From: Flavobacterium terrisoli
GTDB taxonomy: Bacteria; Bacteroidota; Bacteroidia; Flavobacteriales; Flavobacteriaceae
Length of the DNA: 64,000 nt
Reading direction: 5' to 3'
Assembly (NCBI RefSeq): GCF_030167905.1
Contig: NZ_JARGNA010000003.1
Coordinates: 62,001 to 126,000, forward strand
The translations under genes were made by a program, and so were the position numbers. The notes beneath the pieces are model-generated. The model was not told the DNA's origin and searched no databases. It was given only the letters and a program-made list of their open reading frames with translations. Every line of letters begins with the position of its first letter. The first letter of the stretch is position 1. This document shows, in pieces, positions 23,835 through 33,500 of the stretch.

Positions 23835-26800
23835 TTATTCGGCAACACTGATTCTGATGCCCTTGGTATGGCTGGTGTATTCGGGAGCATACATGCTTTC
23901 AATGGTTGTTATTCCGTTGGAGAAATCACCTTTGTTGTTCACCCGGATGTCATATTCAATCACATAAGTTCCTTTGTTTAACCGGTCAAAGAAAAGATGG
24001 GTTGCAGCGTCTTTGGTGCTCATGTAATAACCGGTTCCATCTTTCCAGAAGTATCGGGAAAGTACATCAACCGGTTCAAAACAAGAAGCTCTCATGTCTT
24101 TTAAATGGATGTATTCCATATCTTCACGGGTTGTGATGATTAATCTAACGGTTACCAAATCACCAATTTTCAGCGGGTTTTTTGAAGTGATTTTTTCCAA
24201 CTGTTCGCCATCATTTTTTTGTCGTTTGAGATACAATTCCTTTTTAACAGACATAAGGCTTTTGTCACTCGATTTGATTTTGTCTGAATCTTCAAAATAT
24301 TGCCAGTAAATACCACCATAACTTGGTACGTTCGATTTGTTTTCAATAGAAACATTGGCCATGTCATTACTGATTTCATCGGCTTTCCAGTTCATTTTGA
24401 TATAACCGGTTTCGGCTTCTTTTTCATTTTCAGTCAATTTTTTTGTCAGGATTTTGTTGTCCCCAATTTTTATTTTGGCATTGTCTTTTACCGATAACCA
24501 ATTACTTCCCTGATAAATCAGAGCGTAAATAGCTTCTGTCGTGGCCTTAGTTGTTCCCCAGCTTTTGGCTTGCTTGTTTTTCAAAAGCCATACTTTCATC
24601 GCATCAACCGATTTGTTGTCCTTATCAATTTCGGCGAATGCTTCTATCAGCAAAGCCTGGGTTTCTATGGGTGATTGGTACCAATACCAACCGGCTTTGT
24701 TTTCTATCCAATACATGCCCCAATCGTCATTGCTGGCCGAAGTTTCTTTTAAGCTTTCAATGATTTTTTTGGCGGTGGTTTTATCTCCAAAGCGATACAG
24801 AACAATAGCCGCTAATCCTTTGCTGTAAAGAGAATAGGTGAGCCATTCTGTTTTTATTGCTTGCAATTGTTTTGCAGTAATGGCTTTTATTTCTTCTGAC
24901 ATTGGATAGGTTTCCAAATAAAAGCTTCTCATATAAAGGAAATGCAAATCGGCATATTGTGTATACCAAATCCTGTAATCTTTGGTATTGGCATTATGTT
25001 CTGAATATTTGGCATCAAGATAAGGAATCGCGCGTTTTGTAATGTCAGTGAAACTGTCTGAGATTTCCTTTTTGACTTTCAGTTTTTGAAGATGTCCCAA
25101 TCCGCTAACGATATGCCGGGTGATGTATTCGTTTTCATTTCCACCTTCAAACCAGGCAAAACCACCCGAATATTTTTGTTTTTCCTTTAATTTTTTGAAA
25201 ATGTTATCGGTACTTGATTTTGTTTTTTCCAAATCAAATAATAACGCCAGGCTTTTTTTCTTTTCTTCTTCGCTTTGAGTATCATTTATCCAAGGTGTTT
25301 CAGCGAGAAGCAAAGATTTTAGCTCTTCATTTTGCTCCAATTTTGAAATAGGTTTCCCCGATTTTCTCCATTGGTCAAACACTTCGGCAATTTTAGGATT
25401 GCTGGTGATAATCTCTGATGCCAATAGGTTTGAATAGTATTTGGAAAATAACTGCTCTGCACAATCATGCTCATATTCCATCAGATACGGCAATGACTGT
25501 ATGGCAATCCAAGTTGGGTTGCTCGTGTATTCCAAAGTAAACAAATGATGACGCAGTGTAGTGGAAGTGTTGTTTTTCAAATTGCTGAGAACATATTCTT
25601 TCTTGCTGTTTTCCCTTACCCAAACCGGAATGGTTTCGGTAACCAAAATATCATTCGTCAACACTGGAAGAACACTTTCTTCTCCATCAGAATAATCGCC
25701 GGCTTTGGCAATGACTTTGTATTGTAATCCCTGTAATCCTTTAGGAATCCTGATTTTCCAACTCACAACACTATTCCCCGAAGGTGCAATGGTAAAGTTG
25801 CGAACCGCATTGGCATTCATTGCTTTGGCGTCGATGTTTTCCATGGTTGTCGCATCAAAAAGCTGTAAAATAGCCATTCCGTTTTTGAGTTCAGAAGTCA
25901 GATTAGCCACTTTTGCGGCTATAACGATGGTGTCATTTTCCCTGAAAAAACGTGGCATATTTGGGAAAACCATCAATTCTTTTTGGGTGACCACACTTTT
26001 CTCTAAATAACCACTAACGGCTTTTTTATTGTGCGAGAATAAGCGAAATTTCCATGCTGTCAATTCTTCGGGAGAGTTGAATTTGAAATTGATTCTTCCT
26101 TCTTTATCGGTTCTCAACTGCGGGAAAAAGAAAGCCGTTTCGTTTCGGTTGGTGCGGGTTTTCACCTTGGTCAAATCTTCCAGCGCTTTTTTGCTGCTGA
26201 TGATAATCACACCATTGCGGGCTCTGTCGCCATAGATAGCTGTTGCAGCGGCATCTTTCAATACTTTGGCTTCCGCAATATCATTTGGATTCAATTTCAA
26301 AAAAGCTTCTCTTGAAATAGTTGTTCCGTCAAGAATGTATAATGGTTCTCCACTGGCACTAAGCGAACTGAGACCTCTTATTTTAGCACTTCCTGGTGAA
26401 CCTGAACTGGTTGATATTTGTAATCCGGGCACTTGCGCTTGAAGAGATTTTAAAAAAAAGCCTGCTGAGTTGTAAACACCATTATCTTCTTCTATAACTG
26501 TAGTATTTGAAACGATAGTGGTTTGCGCCAATGCTGATTTTGATTTGGAGGTAGTTCTATATCCATCAATCACAACTTCCTTCAATTCTAATTGGCTATC
26601 GTCCAGTACAATTTTGAACTCATGATTGTTTATGGTCACTTTTTGATTCTCATACCCTGTAAAAGAGACAATCAACACTTCACCATAGGCCGCTTCAATT
26701 TCGAAGTAACCATCAAAATCAGTCTGAGCGTTTCTGCTGGTTCCTCTGATTACGATATTGGCTCCGGGTAAAGGACCAGTTCTGTCAGAAACAGTTCCGG

Positions 26801-29800
26801 TAACGAGTCTGGAATTGGCGGGTTTTTTGGCCTTTTTGTTGAGCTGTTTTTTATAATCCTTGAGGATGCTTGGGTTATTGGTATCGTTAATGTCAAATCC
26901 AAACCACATCAATCGGGTGTATTCGTTTTGGAATTCAATTTTGGGAAGTTTAGGAGTATAACTTAAATTGAAATTTTGAAGACTAAAACCCATTTGTGAT
27001 TTGCCATAATACTGGTTATAAGTTCTTCGATAATTATTCAAGCCATACCAATAGTCCTTTCTAAATTGGTCCAAAGAGGCATCATACATAGAAGCCAAGA
27101 CTTCGGCCTCTGCATTTTGATCGTTTTCTTTGATTCTGAACGACCAGTTCTCTTCTTTTCCGGGTTCGAGTTTGTTCCTAAAACTCTCTACTTCAAACTT
27201 AACTTTTGTGACTTCTTCTTTTAAAATGACTTCATCATTAAAATTATAATACTGGTTTTCAAATACGGTTTCTACAGTAAATCCAAATTTTCCCTGGATG
27301 CTTTTTGACAGCGGAAATTTAATTTCCTGTTGGTTGTTTTTTACAGAAATATTACCCTGATAGAATACGCGGTCGTTAAAATTGGCTGTATAGAAAAGTT
27401 CTAATTCCGGTATGGTGGATTGAATCAGAATTCGGGCATATCCGTCTTTTACAGGATCTTCGTTGAGTTGTTTGATTGAAATTAAACTGTTTTGGGGAAG
27501 TTTATTTTTGGCTTTCTGATACAATTCAAAAGAAGCACTTGCTTCAATCGGATAGTTGAATTTGTCATTAGCGGAAAAGACAATTTTGTAATAACCGGAT
27601 TTGTAATTTTTGGCAAAATCCAAGCCTATAATTTTATCCGTTTCAGTATTAACCTTTTTGGTGTAAACCAAAGTCCCTTTTTCTTCAGGATTTATTTCGG
27701 TTTCATTATTCTCATAAGGAAACAATTGTTCAAATTGGGCGTCTGAAATGGTTTGGATATCCGGTTTTTGAAAAACCCTTCTTTTGAATTTATTTTTGAA
27801 TTCTCTCAGGTAGTATACTTTTATTTCTCCTTCGGTCTGCACAAACTGATTGTTCAGATTAGTGCTGTTGAGGTTGATGTTTTTCATTTCTTCAACAGCG
27901 ACTACATTCGGAACATTTATCGATAATTTTAAAGCGTGATAGCCCACATTTACTGTTGTGTTTGCCGAATGTGTTTCTCCGTTGTTATCTGTTATGTCGG
28001 CTCTAATTATATAACTAAAAACCGGAAGGTTTTCTTTTGCAAATCCTTCCGCCGGAATGGCATCAAATTCTATTTTAAATTTGCCGTCAGCATCGGTTTT
28101 TGTTTCTGAAAAAATAATAGTTTTTGAATTGTCTTGCCCATAATTTCTCCAACTGTAATAGGAATTTCTTTCCACCCGGGACACTACTTTGGCATCAGAA
28201 ATTTTACTGCCCGCAAAAGCTTTCGCATTACCGTTGACTGTTACTTTTTGGTTTACACCATAAGATTCTGTTACTCGTTCAAAATTCGCTTCAAATTTTG
28301 GTCTTTTATATTCTTCTACACTAAAATTGATTACAGATCTATCAAAATCACCATTGTCCCAAATAGGATGTTCGTCATTTTTTTGGTCATACAGCGCATC
28401 TTTTTCATAGTCATCAGGTTCTTCAATATTTATGCTATACAGCCCGGTTAAACCGTTTTTTGGCAATACAAATTCACCGGCAAATGAGCCAAAATCATTA
28501 GTGGTAACTTCAAACGACTTTAGATCATCATAATCGGGGTTTTTAATGGTAACGTGTAATAAAAAATTTGGAATTATTTTTTGTTTTCCTTCAAATGTTT
28601 GCGTGGCAATGCCTTTGTAATAAACGGTTTGTCCCGGACGATAAATTGCCCTGTCGAGGTATAAGTTTACTTTGGCTTTGATTTCTGGCTCGTCCTCACT
28701 GTGATAGGAATTATTGTATACACCTTTTAGATGAATGGTGTCGTTCTCTTGAATTGCTATTACTGTTTTATTATAAAAATCATATCTGTTTTTAGGGACA
28801 GTATCAAAGATTGCAATTCCCTTATCATTGGTTTTTAAGTTGAAATCTTCAGATTTTAGTTGGCAATCGGGAATTGGTTTGCCTGTTTTTCTATCAAGCG
28901 TTTGAAAAATCATTTTGTCGTCTTTCTCCTCGAATAAGATCATGATTTTGGAAACGGTAATGTCTCTGCAAACCCATTTTTTTTCACTGGCGGTATTGCC
29001 TATATCTTCAATAAAAACAATATAATGACCTTTTTCAAGCTCGGGTAAAAGGACTTCTGTGCTGTAACTAAAGTAATTTTTTGGGTTTTTCAGATGGTAT
29101 TTTTGACTCCTGTAAACTTTGTTTTTAAGCTTGAAGTCATTCTCTATGCTATCGTTTAAAATTGCAGAACTCATTGTTTTGCTGTTCACTTTATAAAATG
29201 AAATCTGAATAGAGTCAACATTGGTAAAACGGACTAATGCTCTTGTTTTTTCTTTTTCATAGCTGTATTGAAGCATATTGACATTAAGTTCTCTTGCCTC
29301 AAATTTGGTTCTTTCAACCTTTGCCTTTTTAAAAGTATTTGACTTATTTTGAACCGAAAGGATGCTGTCAAGAATGGTAACCGCTTTGGTTTTATAATCT
29401 TTAAATTTCTCTTTTGAAGCCAGCTTGTCATAAAGCATTGCTTTCTCGAATTGGATTCTTTGTGTTAAATAGGCATCTTTTGACTTTTGCTGTAAGCTGT
29501 TTAAGCGCTTTAAGAGTAAATCATTTTGTTTAATGATATACCGGTTGCAATAAACAAGTCGGTCAAATTCCATTTCGGTTGGAGAAGTTTTCAGGGCTGC
29601 TTTTTGGTATAAGTTGAGCACTTTCAGTATTTCTAAATCTTTAATGCTGTCTAATTCGGAAGCATTGAATTCCTCATTACTACCCAAAAGCACTTTGATC
29701 AAATTTTCATCCTTGAAATTTCGAATGTCCCATTCTTTGGGCTTTTGAGAGAAATAATCTATATTGGCCTGAATCAGATAATCGTATAAAGTTGAACTGT

Positions 29801-30341
29801 TGAATTTTTCAACAAGGAAAAAATCAAAGATTGGTTCGTACTTGTTGATTGGTGTTTTCTTTAAAGCATCTTCGTTCTCTAAGGTTTTGTTATAGGTTTC
29901 ATCTATTTGTTTTTCGAAATCCATAATGCTCCACGTAATGAAATCTTTTTCATCAATGGAGTCAAGTTTGGTTCGGGTGTAAATTTTGCTTCTATTGCCC
30001 TCCAAATAGGATTTCAGGCAACGGGCATAAATCAAGTTCAGAATCGCCTTTGATGCTGTGGGTGCTTTGACAATCCTTTTTTGGAGATTAGTTATGATTT
30101 TTCGTTGTGCGTCTTCTTCGAGAGTCAATAGGTATTTTGATTGGTAGAAAAACGTTTTGATAAGCTGCACTTCATTTTGTGAGTTTGAGGCTTTCGCATG
30201 GATTTTTTGTACAATTTGGTTAGCAGACTTTATTTTTCCTTCATTTTCAAGTTGGATTACTTTGTCCCAATTTTTATCAAAGTCCTGAGAAAAACCAAAT
30301 GAAAATACGGCGAGTAAAATGGCGGTGTAGATGTGTTTCAT
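23835..30341 (-). CDS. Alpha-2-macroglobulin family protein with inserted carboxypeptidase-regulatory and SusC-type plug modules
   Basis: The 2168-residue protein starts with a signal peptide (MKHIYTAILLAVFSFGFSQ) and no lipobox. Residues to about 340 are helical. An MG2 domain begins near 555 (VNLYLDRAIYRPGQTVYYKG). The A2M domain starts near 1405 (TAFFFPQLRTDKEG, then WKFRLFSHNK), and the thioester motif is present as CAEQ at 1627-1630. Such proteins trap attacking proteases through the thioester in the periplasm. Unusually, between the macroglobulin domains and the A2M domain lies a carboxypeptidase D-regulatory-like domain (about 1173-1250, VTGTVSDRTGPLPGANIVIR, then a YFEIEA strand) and a TonB-receptor plug-like domain (about 1280-1385, QVPGLQIS, IRGLSSLS, PLYILDGT, DAAATAIYGDRARNGVIII). 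There is no barrel. No pbpC neighbour is present. Confidence 0.9.
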   Translation of the reverse strand: MKHIYTAILLAVFSFGFSQDFDKNWDKVIQLENEGKIKSANQIVQKIHAKASNSQNEVQLIKTFFYQSKYLLTLEEDAQRKIITNLQKRIVKAPTASKAILNLIYARCLKSYLEGNRSKIYTRTKLDSIDEKDFITWSIMDFEKQIDETYNKTLENEDALKKTPINKYEPIFDFFLVEKFNSSTLYDYLIQANIDYFSQKPKEWDIRNFKDENLIKVLLGSNEEFNASELDSIKDLEILKVLNLYQKAALKTSPTEMEFDRLVYCNRYIIKQNDLLLKRLNSLQQKSKDAYLTQRIQFEKAMLYDKLASKEKFKDYKTKAVTILDSILSVQNKSNTFKKAKVERTKFEARELNVNMLQYSYEKEKTRALVRFTNVDSIQISFYKVNSKTMSSAILNDSIENDFKLKNKVYRSQKYHLKNPKNYFSYSTEVLLPELEKGHYIVFIEDIGNTASEKKWVCRDITVSKIMILFEEKDDKMIFQTLDRKTGKPIPDCQLKSEDFNLKTNDKGIAIFDTVPKNRYDFYNKTVIAIQENDTIHLKGVYNNSYHSEDEPEIKAKVNLYLDRAIYRPGQTVYYKGIATQTFEGKQKIIPNFLLHVTIKNPDYDDLKSFEVTTNDFGSFAGEFVLPKNGLTGLYSINIEEPDDYEKDALYDQKNDEHPIWDNGDFDRSVINFSVEEYKRPKFEANFERVTESYGVNQKVTVNGNAKAFAGSKISDAKVVSRVERNSYYSWRNYGQDNSKTIIFSETKTDADGKFKIEFDAIPAEGFAKENLPVFSYIIRADITDNNGETHSANTTVNVGYHALKLSINVPNVVAVEEMKNINLNSTNLNNQFVQTEGEIKVYYLREFKNKFKRRVFQKPDIQTISDAQFEQLFPYENNETEINPEEKGTLVYTKKVNTETDKIIGLDFAKNYKSGYYKIVFSANDKFNYPIEASASFELYQKAKNKLPQNSLISIKQLNEDPVKDGYARILIQSTIPELELFYTANFNDRVFYQGNISVKNNQQEIKFPLSKSIQGKFGFTVETVFENQYYNFNDEVILKEEVTKVKFEVESFRNKLEPGKEENWSFRIKENDQNAEAEVLASMYDASLDQFRKDYWYGLNNYRRTYNQYYGKSQMGFSLQNFNLSYTPKLPKIEFQNEYTRLMWFGFDINDTNNPSILKDYKKQLNKKAKKPANSRLVTGTVSDRTGPLPGANIVIRGTSRNAQTDFDGYFEIEAAYGEVLIVSFTGYENQKVTINNHEFKIVLDDSQLELKEVVIDGYRTTSKSKSALAQTTIVSNTTVIEEDNGVYNSAGFFLKSLQAQVPGLQISTSSGSPGSAKIRGLSSLSASGEPLYILDGTTISREAFLKLNPNDIAEAKVLKDAAATAIYGDRARNGVIIISSKKALEDLTKVKTRTNRNETAFFFPQLRTDKEGRINFKFNSPEELTAWKFRLFSHNKKAVSGYLEKSVVTQKELMVFPNMPRFFRENDTIVIAAKVANLTSELKNGMAILQLFDATTMENIDAKAMNANAVRNFTIAPSGNSVVSWKIRIPKGLQGLQYKVIAKAGDYSDGEESVLPVLTNDILVTETIPVWVRENSKKEYVLSNLKNNTSTTLRHHLFTLEYTSNPTWIAIQSLPYLMEYEHDCAEQLFSKYYSNLLASEIITSNPKIAEVFDQWRKSGKPISKLEQNEELKSLLLAETPWINDTQSEEEKKKSLALLFDLEKTKSSTDNIFKKLKEKQKYSGGFAWFEGGNENEYITRHIVSGLGHLQKLKVKKEISDSFTDITKRAIPYLDAKYSEHNANTKDYRIWYTQYADLHFLYMRSFYLETYPMSEEIKAITAKQLQAIKTEWLTYSLYSKGLAAIVLYRFGDKTTAKKIIESLKETSASNDDWGMYWIENKAGWYWYQSPIETQALLIEAFAEIDKDNKSVDAMKVWLLKNKQAKSWGTTKATTEAIYALIYQGSNWLSVKDNAKIKIGDNKILTKKLTENEKEAETGYIKMNWKADEISNDMANVSIENKSNVPSYGGIYWQYFEDSDKIKSSDKSLMSVKKELYLKRQKNDGEQLEKITSKNPLKIGDLVTVRLIITTREDMEYIHLKDMRASCFEPVDVLSRYFWKDGTGYYMSTKDAATHLFFDRLNKGTYVIEYDIRVNNKGDFSNGITTIESMYAPEYTSHTKGIRISVAE

Positions 30342-30462
30342 AAAGTATGTGTTTCTCTATATAGAGTTTGAAAATGTTAAAAAGGTTGGGAAGCCTTTAA
30401 AGAATTTCTAAAGTAGTATTTTTTTTAATATCATGTTTGGATTGCATTGGTATTTTAAAACA

Positions 30463-30488
30463 AAAAATCCCGAGCAATCGGGATTTTT
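30463..30488 (-). terminator. Terminator of the glycine-rich T9SS protein gene
   Basis: AAAAATCCCGA, GCAA loop and TCGGGATTTTT form an 11-base-pair stem, 21 bases beyond the stop at 30509. Same core as the terminator at 23809. Confidence 0.9.
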
Positions 30489-30508
30489 TTGTTTGACTAA
30501 TTGATTTT

Positions 30509-33500
30509 TTAATGAATCAGTTTCTTTTTGACGACAATACCATTTTCCAGTGTGATTTCGGCAATATAGATACCGTTTGGATAGTTGAAGCTGTCTGAGA
30601 GTTGTTTCGAGGCATTCGCCAAATTGTAACGGTTAATCAGTTTGCCTGAAATCTCATAGATGTTAACCGATTTGATAAACTCACTTGATTCGATTTTGAT
30701 AATATTATTATGGATGGTTGCAAAGGTGTTAATGTTACCAGGGTCATTTACGCCTAAAGCGTTGGTCACATACACAATTTCAAAACGGTTGTCAAACGAA
30801 CCTGATTCGGTTGAGAAACTATAAGCACCTTGTTTTAGGTTGTAATCGATAGAAAGCAATTTGTCTCTCAAATAAATATTTTGGTCTTCGGCAAACAATC
30901 CTTCTAATTCATCAATCGCAATCGAATAAATACCACCAGTGGTCACACGGTAACCCAAAGGCACTACGTCATTTTCATCAAACGGCAAACTTCTACCCTG
31001 AATGACTAAGTTCCTGTCGTCTAATATAGAATAAAGGTTAATTTCATTATTGGTAAAGCTTGGTCCGTCATAGAATTTATCAAAGCCATTTGTCGCTTCT
31101 GCTTTATAGTTAACCAACATTTGTCTGAAAGTGTTATCGCTGTAAAGATTGAGCCAAATTCTATTGTCATCAGAAACACTGGTGCTGCTGTTTGCGGTCC
31201 TGAAGAATTGGGTGTTAAAATCGGCAGCACGCATGCTGTTGTTGAACGAAACACTTCCGTCAGCAAAAACCTGCGCAAAGAATCCTTGTCCGGCGGCAAT
31301 TTTTCCATTTGGTTTCAAGCCAACGTTGGTTGGGTCACTTGCCGGTGCGGTTCCACCCGAAAGATTCCAGCTACCATAGTCAGCAGTGCTGTAATTTCCG
31401 GTTCCGCTATAGGTTGTAAAGGAAGTCCAGAAAAATAATGTACCGCCTAATTCGGTGTTACCCGTATTGGTTAAGAACGAAGCAGCATCAACGGCGCTCG
31501 GATACGGATTAGCTAAAAGCACAGTGTTACCGGCTGAAGTTAGGGTAGAAGAGTCAAAGCTATCTACAGGAACACTCACTACACCATTTCCGGGAGTCCC
31601 AATAAAGGAGAAATTTATAGTTCCGGTTCCCGTACTGAAAGGTGCAATATCACTCACTCTGGCAATAAATCCTTGTCCTTGTGAAATAGAAGATAAAAGT
31701 TGCCAAGCTCCCGTTGAAGTTCCTGATTGCCATCTGAATTTATAATCAAATTCACTTGGTATCTGACTGTATGCATCCTCAACAATTGGTGAGCCCCAAT
31801 ATACATAAGCCCAGCGTGTCATCGGACGACTTGTTCGGGTCATTTTGATGCTTCCGGAATTCACAGAGGCATCGTTAGTCTGTATCAAACTGGCGCTGTT
31901 TTTTATTTCAAATAAGGCACCTGATTTTACCGTTACTTCATCGGTTATGGTAATATTGTTTGCAGGTTCCACTGTAAGGTTTCCGCCGGATTTAATGGTG
32001 ATGTTTTTCCCGAAAGCGTCATAGCTTGTTCCTGATATGATTGGGTCTATGGCAGTATCCGGAATTACGATACAGCTGCTGGCTGTTGGTTTTCCTAAAG
32101 GTTTCCAGTTTTCATCATCGTCCCAATTGGAATCTGTTCCGTTCCAAATTTTTGTATTATTTGTTACCGTAATAACTTTTGAGGTAACGCAACCATTGTC
32201 TAACACGGCATTTACGGTAAAATTAAAACTCGAAACTTCTAATTGTGCTAATGTTGGTTGGACATAAATAATGGCAGCCGTTGTTAATGGGTCATAAGGA
32301 ATTGTACAGGCTGCATCTGTAAATGCAGGAATTGTGGTTGTCCAATTCAGGTTGACATTAGGTTTGTTACCATACAATTCAACATCGTCAATCGCTATTC
32401 CGTCACACCAGTTGTTGTTGTAATATCTTACCCTTACTTTAAATTGGCTCACACCAACATAAGAAGATAGATCATAGGAAAGGGTTTCAAATTTTGTTCC
32501 AATCCCAACATCTTCAGTGAAACGTTTTATTTCTATCCAGTTGGCACCATTATTTGTCGAAACATCAATGGTTACATATTCTTCGGCAGGATAAGCACCA
32601 TCGATAAAATATCTCGAATAGAATAATCTCAGGCTCAGCGTTAAACTGGTGAAGTTTACGGTACTTACCGTTGAGGATGCAATTTGATTCTGAACATAAG
32701 GGAAAGCATCCGCAAAATCAGAAGTCGCCATCGCAAAACTATTGCCACTTATTCCTGATGACACCGCCGGATACCAGGTATTGGTTCCTGAAATTGCTGT
32801 TGGAATATAAGTGCTGGTTCTGTTTTGCCATTGTGTATCGGCATTGCGCACACTCGAGGTGATATTGGTATTGGTAAACGTTCCCAATCCGCTGTTAAAT
32901 TCTTCATTGATTAGGTGAACTTCTTCTACGTCGCCGGTGGCTGATAATTCAACCCCAACATTTTCTCGACAAGATACAGGAGCTGCCGGTAAGTAGGTAA
33001 GATTAGGAATCGGACTTACAATAGCCGAAATCTCGGTTCTGGTTAATGATTCACAACCATTGTAGGCTGTTACATAGTAATTGGTTGTAGTGTTGATTGA
33101 AGGTGTAGTCCACTCTCCGGTTGAGGTTGTGCCAACAAGCGTTGATCCGGTTGGAGTAGTGTACCATCTGTATTGCGTTATTGCCGGAACAACTACTGCG
33201 CCGGTAGCTTCAAGATCAACTGTTCCGGTTCCGCAGGTTCTGCCTTCTGTAATGCCTGTGATTACAGCGGTACAATTGGCCACAACTGTAAATAAATAAT
33301 CTTCGGTTTCACCACCGTTGTTGAGGTTTCCACAAGAGGTAAACGTTGTAGAACCACCTCCACCGTTTAAGTCGACACGAATTCTCATTCTATAGTTTCC
33401 TAATGCCTGAGCAGAAGGTATAATAAAACCAAAAGTTGTAGAACCGGTTGATATGGTTCCTGAATTATAAACGATTTCGGTAGTGTTGTCAAAAGTACCA

